Positions 29,662-37,900 of a DNA stretch of 52,891 nt are shown piece by piece. The notes under the pieces are model-generated. The model worked only from the letters and a program-made list of their open reading frames with translations, did no database searches and was not told the origin of the DNA. Location: positions 34,976 through 87,866 of the forward strand of contig NZ_BNBY01000014.1 in NCBI RefSeq assembly GCF_014656195.1, in the 5' to 3' direction. The translations under genes and the position numbers were made by a program. Within the stretch, counting starts at the first letter, position 1; each line of letters begins with the position of its first letter. The DNA is from Kitasatospora xanthocidica (GTDB lineage Bacteria > Actinomycetota > Actinomycetes > Streptomycetales > Streptomycetaceae).

Positions 29662-30642
29662 AGCCCCGAGGAAACGCTGCAGTTCGTCCAGTACGTAGTT
29701 GGCCCCGGTGTAGCCGATCCCCTGGAACCACAGCTGGTCGTCGACCGGGAACGCCCGGTGCGCCTTGACCGCCCCCAGCGCCTGCCAGCCGGGGCTCGCC
29801 AGCACCGCGTCGGTGCCGGCCCGCTCCGGATCGCCGTAGGTCGCGTAGAGCAGCAGGTCGCCGTCGGCCCTGCCGAGCTGGTCCGGCGGGACCTCGAAGT
29901 CCGACTGGTCGGTGTTCTGGGAGTCCGGCCGGCCGACCTGGGCGTCGGCGAGCACCGTCCCGGGGAAGCTCTGCCGGCCGTACAGCCGGATCCCGCCGCC
30001 CTCCACGAACCGCACCAGGCTGACCTTGCGGCCGGACAGCTTCGCGTCGGTCAGCGCCTGCGCGACCTGCCCGGCGTGCTTCTGGTACGAGTCGGCGAAG
30101 GCCTCCGCGGCCGCCTCCCGGCTCAACGCCTGGGCGTGCAGCCGGACGTTGGCCTTCCAGGGGGCGCCGGTGGTCTGGGTGAGCACGGTGGGGGCGAGCT
30201 CGCGCAGCTGGTCGTACCGGTCGCCGTCGCGCGCCTGGTTGGAGAGGATCAGGTCCGGCCGCAGCGCCCGTACGGTCGGCAGGTCGGGTGCCCCGGCCGG
30301 GCCGACCAGCCGGATCCCGGTGGTCCGGGTGGCCGGCCAGTAGTCGGGGTAGCTGGTGTCGCGGGCGGGGAGGGCGGCGCCGACCGGGGTGATGCCGAGG
30401 GTCAGCGCGGAGTCGAGCACGTCGGTGTCCAGGACGACCACCCGCATCGGTTTGCCGGGCACCCGCACCGGCCCGGTGGCGGTGTTCACGGTCACCGGCG
30501 GCACCGGGACGGCGGACGGCGAGGCGCTCGGGTCGAGGCTGTCGGCGGTGCCGGGGGCCTGGTGCCGGACGCCGCCGGTGCACGCCGCGAGCGCGGCCCC
30601 GCCGAGGCCGGCGAGGAGGGTACGGCGGGTGATCCGGTGCAT
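29659..30642 (-). CDS. Iron-siderophore ABC transporter substrate-binding lipoprotein
   Basis: A 327-residue FepB/FhuD-type binding protein. The N-terminus (TRRTLLAGLGGAALAAC) has a twin-Arg and a lipobox LAAC with the lipidated Cys at 21. The mature part has the two-lobe class III layout: VVVLDTDVLDSALTLGITPVG, LIL in the first lobe and LLLYATYGDPE, FPVDDQLWFQGIGYTGANYVLDEL in the second. It captures a ferric siderophore outside the membrane and passes it to the two permeases. It is the last gene of the operon, 90 bases after the ATPase. Confidence 0.93.
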   Translation of the reverse strand: MHRITRRTLLAGLGGAALAACTGGVRHQAPGTADSLDPSASPSAVPVPPVTVNTATGPVRVPGKPMRVVVLDTDVLDSALTLGITPVGAALPARDTSYPDYWPATRTTGIRLVGPAGAPDLPTVRALRPDLILSNQARDGDRYDQLRELAPTVLTQTTGAPWKANVRLHAQALSREAAAEAFADSYQKHAGQVAQALTDAKLSGRKVSLVRFVEGGGIRLYGRQSFPGTVLADAQVGRPDSQNTDQSDFEVPPDQLGRADGDLLLYATYGDPERAGTDAVLASPGWQALGAVKAHRAFPVDDQLWFQGIGYTGANYVLDELQRFLGA

Positions 30643-30732
30643 CGGCGGTCCTCGGGGAGCTCGGGGAGCGGGAGGGTCGGGGCGCCGTCGATTATGTCCG
30701 AATTGGTGCTTAAAGTGCCGTTAAGCGTGCCG

Positions 30733-31605
30733 TCAGGCCTCCACCACTGCGGCCTTCTCGGCCTCGGCCACCCACGGGGCGCCCGGCACGACCAGCGGCG
30801 TGCCCGTCACCGGATCCGGCACCACCACCGAGTCCAGCCCGAACACCTCCCGCACCAGCTCCGCCGTCACCACGTCCCCGGGCGGGCCCTGCGCGACGAC
30901 CCGGCCGTCCCGCATGGCCACCAGGTGGTCGGCGTACCGGGCAGCCTGGTTGAGGTCGTGCAGCACGGCGACGACCGTCCGCCCGCGCTCCACGTTCAGC
31001 CGGCGCACCAGGTCCAGCACCTCCACCTGGTGGGCGATGTCCAGGTAGGTGGTCGGTTCGTCGAGCAGCAGGATGTCGGTGCCCTGGGCGAGCGCCATCG
31101 CGATCCAGGCGCGCTGGCGCTGGCCGCCGGACAGCTCGTCCATGCTGCGCTCGGCCAGGTCCGCGGTGGAGGTGCGCTCCAGCGCCTCGGAGACGGCCGC
31201 CTCGTCCTCCGGCGACCACTGCTGCCACCAGCTCTGGTGCGGCTGGCGGCCGCGCGAGACCAGGTCCGCCACCGAGATGCCCTCCGGGGCGGTGGGCGAC
31301 TGCGGCAGCAGGCCGAGCCGCTGGGCGATCCGCTTGGTCGGGATCCGCGCCAGCTCCTGGCCGTCCAGCAGCACCGCGCCCGCGGCCGGCTTCAGCAGCC
31401 GGCCGAGGGCGCGCAGCAGGGTCGACTTGCCGCAGGCGTTCGGGCCGACGATCACCGTCACCCGCCCGTCCGGGATGCGGACGTCCAGGTCCTCGACGAC
31501 CGTGCGCGCGTCGTAGGCGAGGGTGAGGCCCCGGGCCTCCAGACGGTGCCCGGACGACAGGCGCCCGGACGGCGGCTGGTCGGTGGACGGCTGGTGGGCG
31601 GACAT
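30733..31605 (-). CDS. Iron-siderophore ABC transporter ATPase (FepC-like)
   Basis: A 290-residue ATPase: Walker A GPNACGKST, signature LSGGQRQRAW, Walker B ILLLDEPT, switch AVLHDLNQA. The order and spacing are those of FecE/FepC-type siderophore importers. The ATG at 31605 overlaps the permease stop as TGATG. It powers uptake through the two permeases upstream. Its first 18 residues are Ser/Pro-rich and probably disordered. Confidence 0.95.
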   Translation of the reverse strand: MSAHQPSTDQPPSGRLSSGHRLEARGLTLAYDARTVVEDLDVRIPDGRVTVIVGPNACGKSTLLRALGRLLKPAAGAVLLDGQELARIPTKRIAQRLGLLPQSPTAPEGISVADLVSRGRQPHQSWWQQWSPEDEAAVSEALERTSTADLAERSMDELSGGQRQRAWIAMALAQGTDILLLDEPTTYLDIAHQVEVLDLVRRLNVERGRTVVAVLHDLNQAARYADHLVAMRDGRVVAQGPPGDVVTAELVREVFGLDSVVVPDPVTGTPLVVPGAPWVAEAEKAAVVEA

Positions 31606-32651
31606 CAGGAACCTCCACGGCGGGATCGGATCAGCAGCCACATCAGGTACGGCGCGCCGACCATGCCGGTCACCACGCCCACCGGCAGCTCGGTCGGCGC
31701 CAGCAGCCGCCGGGCGATCAGGTCGGCGAGGACCACCACCAGCGCGCCGGTCAGCGCCGAGCAGAACAGCGGGACCTGCGCCGAGCGGGCCAGCCGCAGC
31801 GCGATCTGCGGGGCCATCAGCGCGACGAAGTCGACCGGCCCGGCGGCCCCGGCCGCGCAGGAGGCCAGCACGATGCCCAGCAGCGCCATGCCGAGCCGGA
31901 TCCGGTCCAGCCGCAGCCCGAGGCCGACGGCGGTCGCGTCGTCGAAGGAGATCGACCGCTGGGCGCGGGCCGCCCACAGCGCGACCGGCAGGGCGGCGAG
32001 CAGCACCCAGGCCAGCCAGCCGGCCTGGTCGTAGCCGGAGCCGTTCAGGCTGCCGGTCATCCAGACCTTGGCGGCCTGGGCCTGGAAGCCGTCGCCCTTG
32101 GTGAGGAACACCGAGGTGAGGGAGGAGAGGGCGACGCTGATCCCGATGCCGATCAGCACGAAGCGCTGCGCGTGCAGCCCGCGCCGCCAGGCCAGGGCGT
32201 ACACCAGCAGCCCGGCGACCAGGCCGCCGGCCACCGCCGCGTACGGCGCCTGGCCGGTCGAGCCGACCACCCCGTACGCCGTCAGCCCGACCACGGTCGC
32301 GGTCGCGCCCCAGGTCACGCCCACCACGTCGGGGCTGGCCAGCGGGTTGCGGGCGACGGTCTGGATCAGCGCCCCGGCCAGCCCGAGCGCGGTGCCGACC
32401 AGCAGCCCGACGACCACCCGGGGCAGCCGGAACTCGCCGACCACCAGCTGGTCCGGGCTCGGCCGCCCGAGCACCACCTTCACCACCTCGGCGGGCGACA
32501 CGGTGGACTCGCCCAGGCAGAGCGAGGCCACCACCGTCCCGGCGAGCGCCACCAGCAGCCCGAGCGCGACGAGCGCCGAGCGCCGGTGCAGCAGGAAGGA
32601 CGCCCGCCCGGCCCGCACTACCGAGTAGCCGCGAAGCGTCACCGAACTCAT
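31605..32651 (-). CDS. Iron-siderophore ABC transporter permease (FepG-like)
   Basis: A 348-residue FecCD-family permease with about nine helices and conserved segments FRLPRVVVGLLVGTALGLAGALIQTVARNPLASPDVVGV and PVDFVALMAPQIALRL. It pairs with the FepD-like subunit to form a heterodimeric channel. Start and stop overlap both neighbours (ATGA and TGATG). Confidence 0.95.
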   Translation of the reverse strand: MSSVTLRGYSVVRAGRASFLLHRRSALVALGLLVALAGTVVASLCLGESTVSPAEVVKVVLGRPSPDQLVVGEFRLPRVVVGLLVGTALGLAGALIQTVARNPLASPDVVGVTWGATATVVGLTAYGVVGSTGQAPYAAVAGGLVAGLLVYALAWRRGLHAQRFVLIGIGISVALSSLTSVFLTKGDGFQAQAAKVWMTGSLNGSGYDQAGWLAWVLLAALPVALWAARAQRSISFDDATAVGLGLRLDRIRLGMALLGIVLASCAAGAAGPVDFVALMAPQIALRLARSAQVPLFCSALTGALVVVLADLIARRLLAPTELPVGVVTGMVGAPYLMWLLIRSRRGGS

Positions 32652-33718
32652 GCGGCCACCACTTTCCGGCGGCGCACCAGGGCCACCAGCACCGGGACGC
32701 CCACCAGGGCCGTCATCACGCCCGCCGGCACCTCGGACGGCGGGAACAGGACCCGGCCGAGGGTGTCGGCGAGCAGCAGCAGGGCCGGGCCGAGGACGGC
32801 GGAGAAGGCGAGCACCCAGCGGTGGTCGGCGCCGGCGAGGGCGCGGGCCGCGTGCGGGACGGCGAGGCCGACGAAGGCGATCGGGCCGGCCGCCGCGACC
32901 GCCGAGCCGGTGAGGACGGTCGCGCCGAGCGCGCCGACCGCCCGGACCAGGCCGGTCCTGGCGCCCAGCCCCTTGGCCGTGTCGTCGCCGAGCGCCAGCG
33001 CGTCCAGTCCGCGGGCCACCGCGACGACCAGCACCGTGCCGACCGCGAGGAACGGCAGCAGCTGCCAGGCCACGTCCGAGGTCCGCCCGGAGAGCGAGCC
33101 GACGTGCCAGAAGCGGAACCGGTCCATGGTGGCCGCGTCCGTGGTCAGCACCAGGGTGTTGAGCGAGGCGATGAACGCGGACATCGCCGAACCGGCCAGC
33201 GCCAGCTTGATCGGCGTCGCCCCGCCCCGGCCGCGGCCGGCGAGGCCGTAGACCAGCACGGTGGCGATCACGGCGCCCGCGAAGCCGAACCAGACGTACC
33301 CGGTGAGGGTGGAGACGCCGAAGCCGGAGATGGCGACCACCACGCCGGCCGCCGCGCCCTGGGAGACGCCGAGGATGCCGGGGTCGGCGATCGGGTTGCG
33401 GGTCAGGCCCTGCATGACGGCCCCGGCCAGGCCGAGCGCCGCGCCGACGGCCAGGCCGACGACCGTGCGCGGCACCCGCAGCTCGCGGATCACCACGGCG
33501 TTCGCGGTGCTGCCGCCGTGCAGCAGGGCGTCGAGGGTCTCGCCGAACGGGACGGTCCGGCTGCCGACCGCGAGGCTCAGCAGCACCGCGGCGGCCAGCA
33601 CGGCCAGGGCGGCGGCGAGCCACGGTATTCGGTGCCGCGCCGAGCGGTTCGCCGCGCGGTTCGACGCGCGGTTCGGCGGGCGCGGCGCGCCGGGCGGTGC
33701 GGTGGTGTCGTCGGTCAT
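32648..33718 (-). CDS. Iron-siderophore ABC transporter permease (FepD-like)
   Basis: A 356-residue FecCD-family permease: LRVPRTVVGLAVGAALGLAGAVMQGLTRNPIADPGILGVSQGAAAG and GPIAFVGLAVPHAARALAG. An Arg-rich cytosolic N-terminus contains NRASNRAANRSARHR. It is the first gene of the operon. A DmdR/IdeR-like box lies 16 bases upstream, so iron repression is expected. Confidence 0.95.
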   Translation of the reverse strand: MTDDTTAPPGAPRPPNRASNRAANRSARHRIPWLAAALAVLAAAVLLSLAVGSRTVPFGETLDALLHGGSTANAVVIRELRVPRTVVGLAVGAALGLAGAVMQGLTRNPIADPGILGVSQGAAAGVVVAISGFGVSTLTGYVWFGFAGAVIATVLVYGLAGRGRGGATPIKLALAGSAMSAFIASLNTLVLTTDAATMDRFRFWHVGSLSGRTSDVAWQLLPFLAVGTVLVVAVARGLDALALGDDTAKGLGARTGLVRAVGALGATVLTGSAVAAAGPIAFVGLAVPHAARALAGADHRWVLAFSAVLGPALLLLADTLGRVLFPPSEVPAGVMTALVGVPVLVALVRRRKVVAA

Positions 33719-33733
33719 GGGCCCTCTCCGCGG

Positions 33734-33752
33734 ACAACTCAGGCAAACCTAA
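33734..33752 (-). promoter_or_regulatory. Candidate iron box (DmdR/IdeR) of the siderophore operon
   Basis: On the minus strand the 19 bases read TTAGGTTTGCCTGAGTTGT, compared with the consensus TTAGGTTAGGCTAACCTAA. The first half-site is nearly perfect, the second weak. Position just before fepD supports it. Confidence 0.55.
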
Positions 33753-33817
33753 GTTCCGCCGTGAAGCCGGGGCAAATTGCCTCGTGGGCCGGGGGGTCCG
33801 TTGGATAGCCTGGCGGC

Positions 33818-34459
33818 ATGCCCCCGACCTCGCAGGCCCCGCTCACCGTCGGCTTCGACCTCGACATGACGCTGTTGGACACCCGGCCGGGTATCCACGC
33901 CACCTATCTGGCGCTCTCCGCCGAGACCGGCACCCCCATCGACGCCGACCTGGTGGTCACCCGGCTCGGCCCGCCGCTGCTGGACGAGATGCGCAACTGG
34001 TTCCCGGAGGCGGAGGTGGAGCGGGCCGCGACGCGCTACCGCGAGCTCTACCGCGAGTACGCCTTCGCCCCGACCGTGGCGCTGCCCGGCGCGCACGCCG
34101 CCGTCGACGCGGTCCGCGCGCACGGCGGCCGGGTCGCCGTGATCACCGGCAAGTACGAGCCGAACGCCCTCCTGCATCTGGAGCACGCCGGGATGTCGGC
34201 GGACACCGTGATCGGCGACCTGTGGGCGGAGACCAAGGGCGAGGCGCTGCGGGAGCACGGCGCGAGCATCTACGTCGGCGACCACCTCGGCGACATCCGG
34301 GGCGCCAAGCACGCGGACGCCGTGGCGGTCGCCGTGGCCACCGGCCCGTACGGAGCGGACGAGCTGCGCGAGGCCGGGGCGGACGTGGTGCTGGCGGACC
34401 TCACCGCCTTCCCGGACTGGCTCGCCCGCCACCTGGCCGACCTTCAGTCCGCCGCCTGA
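33818..34459 (+). CDS. HAD-family hydrolase (phosphoglycolate phosphatase-like)
   Basis: A 213-residue HAD hydrolase with motif I DLDMT (DxDxT), a helical cap, motif II VITGKY, a Lys in ETKGEAL, and motif IV VGDHLGD. All catalytic residues are present. The substrate is a phosphomonoester, but which one cannot be read. It is divergent from the siderophore operon across a 99-base gap. Confidence 0.9.
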   Translation: MPPTSQAPLTVGFDLDMTLLDTRPGIHATYLALSAETGTPIDADLVVTRLGPPLLDEMRNWFPEAEVERAATRYRELYREYAFAPTVALPGAHAAVDAVRAHGGRVAVITGKYEPNALLHLEHAGMSADTVIGDLWAETKGEALREHGASIYVGDHLGDIRGAKHADAVAVAVATGPYGADELREAGADVVLADLTAFPDWLARHLADLQSAA

Positions 34460-34486
34460 CCGGTCAGGGCGCGTCCGAGGGGCCGG

Positions 34487-34717
34487 TTACGGCGCGACCC
34501 GGCGGCGCTGGGCGCGCGCGTTCAGGAACAGCCCGGTCAGCGCCGACAGGAAGCCCGCCGGCATCAGCATGCTCAGCCAGTACGCGGCCGTCGGCAGCGG
34601 CGTCAGGTGCAGGAACAGCGGGACGAAGGTGACCAGGGTGGCGACCGCGCCGAGCCCGAAGACGATCACCCCGGCCTTGACGTACACGTCGCCGGGATCG
34701 GCGCTCTGGCTGCTCAC
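34487..34717 (-). CDS. Small two-span membrane protein
   Basis: A 76-residue protein with two helices (VYVKAGVIVFGLGAVATLVTFVPLFL and AYWLSMLMPAGFLSALTGLFL) and a basic tail RAQRRR. No family name is recognised; similar proteins are widespread in Streptomyces. It is convergent with the HAD gene. Confidence 0.75.
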   Translation of the reverse strand: MSSQSADPGDVYVKAGVIVFGLGAVATLVTFVPLFLHLTPLPTAAYWLSMLMPAGFLSALTGLFLNARAQRRRVAP

Positions 34718-35189
34718 GTCTGCTCACTCCTCGGGGCGGGACCGGACGGCCCCCAGTCTGGCAGAGCGCCCGGGCGCACCGCCCACCGGAGCGGTCCGGT
34801 CACGTTACGCAGTTTCCCGGCAGCTCAACGTTTTGATCCCTGCTGAGCGGGGGTATGCAGGGGGTGCCGAGGGGCGCTACAGGTGCGTCCCGCGTTCTCA
34901 GACCCGGGGGTGTGAGCCGATGGACAGCGCAGTGGCGCGACCCGGCCGTGCCAGTACCGGGTCGCCCGTGGCGGCGAGATCCCCGCGCGCCCGACGCCCC
35001 GAGCGGGCCTGGGGCGCGGATCCTTCGCGGAACACGGACGAGGCGGTCACGGACCGTTAGTCTGCTCCTGACAGCGTGCTGACCGTGAGCGCCCGCGGGC
35101 GCCGAGCCGAGGTCGCCCGCATCTTCCCACCACCCAGTGATCCCCGGCCATGACCGGGATCCCTCACACCCATTCGAGGACTGTTCGAG
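34718..35189. other. 472-base gap before the cold-shock gene
   Basis: No convincing gene. A frame at 34920-35060 (46 codons) follows a G-rich stretch but encodes only Arg/Pro/Ala-rich sequence. The 14-bp palindrome GCGCCCGCGGGCGC lies at 35089-35102. A small imperfect stem (GATCCCCGG...CCGGGATC, about 35139-35161) sits just before the cold-shock start and could be a 5' leader structure. Confidence 0.5.
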
Positions 35190-35573
35190 ATGCCCACCGG
35201 CCAGGTCAAGTGGTTCAACGAGACGAAGGGCTTCGGCTTCCTGTCGCGCGACGACGGCGGCGACGTCTTCGTCCACACCAAGGCGCTGCCCGCCGGTGTC
35301 ACCGTGCTGAAGCCCGGTCAGCGGGTCGAGTTCGGCGTGGTCGCCGGCCACCGCGGCGACCAGGCGATGGGCGTGCAGCTGCTGGACGCGCTGCCCTCGG
35401 TGGCCGCCGCCCAGCGCAAGAGCGCCGACGACATGGCCCCGATCGTCCAGGACCTGATCACCACCCTGGACGCGGTGCTGCCCGGCCTCCAGCGCGGTCG
35501 CTACCCCGCCAAGCCGACCGGCCAGAAGCTGGCCGGCCTGCTGCGCGCGGTGGCCGACCAGTTCGACGTCTGA
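35190..35573 (+). CDS. Cold-shock domain protein with C-terminal extension
   Basis: A 127-residue protein. The N-terminal 65 residues are a cold-shock domain with RNP1 KGFGFLS and RNP2 VFVHTK. A further 60 residues (SADDMAPIVQDLITTLDAVLPGLQRGRYPAKPTGQKLAGLLRAVADQFDV) are helical and typical of the longer actinomycete form. It binds single-stranded RNA or DNA and would act as an RNA chaperone. A long leader precedes it. Confidence 0.92.
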   Translation: MPTGQVKWFNETKGFGFLSRDDGGDVFVHTKALPAGVTVLKPGQRVEFGVVAGHRGDQAMGVQLLDALPSVAAAQRKSADDMAPIVQDLITTLDAVLPGLQRGRYPAKPTGQKLAGLLRAVADQFDV

Positions 35574-35587
35574 GGTCCGCGCCCGAG

Positions 35588-35604
35588 GTCCCGCGCGGCG
35601 GGAC
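35588..35604. terminator. Short hairpin between convergent genes
   Basis: GTCCCGC (35588-35594) and GCGGGAC (35598-35604) lie between the cold-shock gene and mqnD. The 7-bp stem is modest. Confidence 0.4.
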
Positions 35605-36458
35605 TACCCGAACGCGAGCGCACCCGGGTCGAGCGGGGGCACCAGCCCCTCGTCGGCGGCCCGGGTGAGCAGCGCGCGGACGGCCTCGTAGCCCTCCTCG
35701 CCGAGGTCCTCGGTGAACTCGGTGACGTACAGCCCGATGTGCTGCCGCGCGACGTCCAGGTCCATCTCCTGGGCGTGCGCCAGCACGTACTCCCGGCTGG
35801 CCTCCGGGTCCGCCCAGGCCTGTCGGACGGAGGCGCGGACGGCGTCGGTGAGCGCCCGCAGCCGTTCGGCGCCGAGCGAGCGCCTGGCGACGATCGCGCC
35901 CAGCGGGATCGGCAGGCCGGTCTCGTCCTCCCAGGCCTCGCCCATGTCGGCCAGGCTGTGCAGGCCGTACTGCCCGTACGTGAAGCGGGCCTCGTGGATC
36001 ACCAGGCCGGCGTCCACCCGGCCGTCCCGGACGGCGGGCATGATCTCGTGGAACGGCAGCACGACGATCTCGCCGAAGCCGCCCGGCACCGCCTTCGCCG
36101 CCCAGAGCCGGAACAGCAGGTAGGCGGTGGACCGCTCGGAGGGCACCGCGACGGTCTTCCCGGTGAGGTCCGCGGGGGAGGCCACGCCCGGCAGGGTGAG
36201 CACCAGCGGGCCGCAGCCGCGCCCGAGCGCGCCGCCGCAGGGCAGCAGGGTGTACTCGTCCAGGACCCACGGCAGCGCGCCGTAGCTGATCTTCAGGACG
36301 TCCAGCTCGCCGCGCTCGGCCAGGCCGTTGGTGACGTCGATGTCGGCGAAGGTCACCTCGGGGACGTCCGCCCCGGGCACCAGGCCGTGCGCCCAGGCGT
36401 GGAAGACGAAGGTGTCGTTCGGGCAGGGCGAGTACGCGATGCTCAGCCGTTCAGCCAC
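35604..36458 (-). CDS. mqnD: 1,4-dihydroxy-6-naphthoate synthase
   Basis: A 284-residue MqnD: SIAYSPCPNDTFVFHAW, TFADIDVTNGLAERGELDVLKISYGALPWVLDEY, CGGALGRGCGPLVL and IHEARFTYGQYGL. It converts cyclic dehypoxanthine futalosine to 1,4-dihydroxy-6-naphthoate, a step of the futalosine route to menaquinone. GTG 36458 was chosen because GAGGAGG lies 6 bases upstream. It follows mqnB by 11 bases, so the two are one operon. The fold is that of periplasmic-binding proteins but it is cytosolic. Confidence 0.95.
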   Translation of the reverse strand: MAERLSIAYSPCPNDTFVFHAWAHGLVPGADVPEVTFADIDVTNGLAERGELDVLKISYGALPWVLDEYTLLPCGGALGRGCGPLVLTLPGVASPADLTGKTVAVPSERSTAYLLFRLWAAKAVPGGFGEIVVLPFHEIMPAVRDGRVDAGLVIHEARFTYGQYGLHSLADMGEAWEDETGLPIPLGAIVARRSLGAERLRALTDAVRASVRQAWADPEASREYVLAHAQEMDLDVARQHIGLYVTEFTEDLGEEGYEAVRALLTRAADEGLVPPLDPGALAFG

Positions 36459-36469
36459 GGCCGGCCTCC

Positions 36470-37285
36470 TCAATCGGTTCGTGGAGCGGCAGCCGGTTCA
36501 TGGGCGGGCGCTGTCGCCGGTTCGTGGACGGGCACCGAGGCCAGTTCGTGGACGGGCAGCGCGGCGAAGGCCCGCTCCAGGGCGCCCAGGGCCTCGCCGA
36601 TCCGCCAGGCGGCCCGGTCGCGCGGGCCCACCGGGTTGGAGACGGTGCGCAGTTCGAGGGCCGGCACGCCGTACCGGGCGGCGGCCTCGGCCACGCCGAA
36701 GCCCTCCATCGCCTCGGCCGCGGCGCCGGGGTGGCGGGCGGCCAGCTCGGCGGCCCGCGCGGCGCTGCCGGTGACGGTGGAGACGGTCAGCACCGGGCCG
36801 GTGACGGCACCCTGGCCGTCCGGGCCGGCCAGCGCCGCCGCGACCAGCGCGACGACGGCCGGGGGCGGGGTGTGCCGGGTGGTGCCGAAGCCCAGCTCGG
36901 TGACGTCGGCGAAGCCCTCGGGGGTCTCGGCGCCGAGGTCCGCGGCCACGATCGCGTCGGCCACCACCGTGGCACCGACCGGGGCGTGCGGGGCGAAGCC
37001 ACCGGCGATCCCGGCCGAGACGACCAGGGCGTACGGGCGGGCGGCCAGCGCGGTGGCGGCGGCGGCCGCGGCGGCGGCCGGGCCGACCCCGGCGGCCAGG
37101 ACGTCCACCGGGGCCTCCTCGGCCCGGTGCAGCGTGCCGCCGGGCAGCGGCAGCGCGGCGGACCCGCCGGGCAGGCCGCGCAGGACGGCCTCCGCCTCGG
37201 CGGCCACCGCGACGACGACGAGCAGCCGGGCCCGCCCGGGGCCCGACTGCTCGTGCTCGCCGTTGCCGGCGTCGTGCGCGGTCAT
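36470..37285 (-). CDS. mqnB: Futalosine hydrolase
   Basis: A 271-residue nucleoside phosphorylase-fold enzyme: LLVVVAVAAEAEAVLRGL, YALVVSAGIAGGF, and AEAMEGFGVAEAAARYGVPALELRTVSNPVGPRD, where M-E-G is the nucleoside-binding Glu region. It releases hypoxanthine from futalosine. The extreme C-terminus carries three VHE repeats (PVHELASVPVHEPATAPAHEP) that look like a non-conserved tail. It lies upstream of mqnD. Confidence 0.92.
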   Translation of the reverse strand: MTAHDAGNGEHEQSGPGRARLLVVVAVAAEAEAVLRGLPGGSAALPLPGGTLHRAEEAPVDVLAAGVGPAAAAAAAATALAARPYALVVSAGIAGGFAPHAPVGATVVADAIVAADLGAETPEGFADVTELGFGTTRHTPPPAVVALVAAALAGPDGQGAVTGPVLTVSTVTGSAARAAELAARHPGAAAEAMEGFGVAEAAARYGVPALELRTVSNPVGPRDRAAWRIGEALGALERAFAALPVHELASVPVHEPATAPAHEPAAAPRTD

Positions 37286-37295
37286 CGCAGGACCG

Positions 37296-37826
37296 TCAGC
37301 TGTCCTGGGTGTTCAGCTGGAAGTACCAGACGGCGATCGGGTTGTCCGAGTTCTTGTCGCCCTCGACCACGGTGACCAGGGTCTTGCCGCTGGCGTTGAG
37401 CACCTTGTTCGCCTGCTGGGCACCGGACCAGGTCGGGCCCTTGGCGTACACCGCCAGGCTGGTGCGCCCGCCGCTGCTGGAGGAGCCGCCGTTGGTGAAC
37501 GCCCACCAGCCCGAGTCGGCCACGTTCGGGGAGACCCCGACGCCGACCCGGTCGCTCGCCACCACGTCCGAGCTCGGCAGGGTGCCGTTCTTCAGGGCGT
37601 CCTGGGCGTCCTCCTGGCACTTCTGCTGGAGGTCCTCGGTGAGCGGGCTGCCGTTGTTCCAGCACAGCGGCTGCGCCACGAACGAGGAGTTGCCGACCGT
37701 GAGGGTGGCCTGGTGCGAGATGTGCTCGGTCTGGTCGGCAGCGATGGCGACGGAGGTGCCCACCGTGGCGGCGCCGACCACGACGACGGCGCCGAGGGCG
37801 GCGATGGCACGGGAATTGAGGCTCAT
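37296..37826 (-). CDS. Exported protein, DUF2771-like
   Basis: A 176-residue protein with a hydrophobic N-terminal anchor (AIAALGAVVVVGAATVGTSVAIA) and a Ser/Gly-rich exported domain with two Cys (PLCWNNGSPLTEDLQQKCQED). The position before mqnB and MFS genes matches the DUF2771 gene in Streptomyces menaquinone regions, from memory. Function unknown; transcribed in the same direction as mqnB with a 10-base gap. Confidence 0.75.
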   Translation of the reverse strand: MSLNSRAIAALGAVVVVGAATVGTSVAIAADQTEHISHQATLTVGNSSFVAQPLCWNNGSPLTEDLQQKCQEDAQDALKNGTLPSSDVVASDRVGVGVSPNVADSGWWAFTNGGSSSSGGRTSLAVYAKGPTWSGAQQANKVLNASGKTLVTVVEGDKNSDNPIAVWYFQLNTQDS

Positions 37827-37900
37827 GGGATCAGAATCTACCGGGCCTGGCCGATCACGCTACGCGGGGGTCGGCCACCGCGTGTTGCCGCGCCGCCCGG

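Noticed and set aside
34920..35060. 46-codon frame before the cold-shock gene
   Set aside because: Arg/Pro/Ala-rich sequence as in random GC-rich DNA, and a weak start context.
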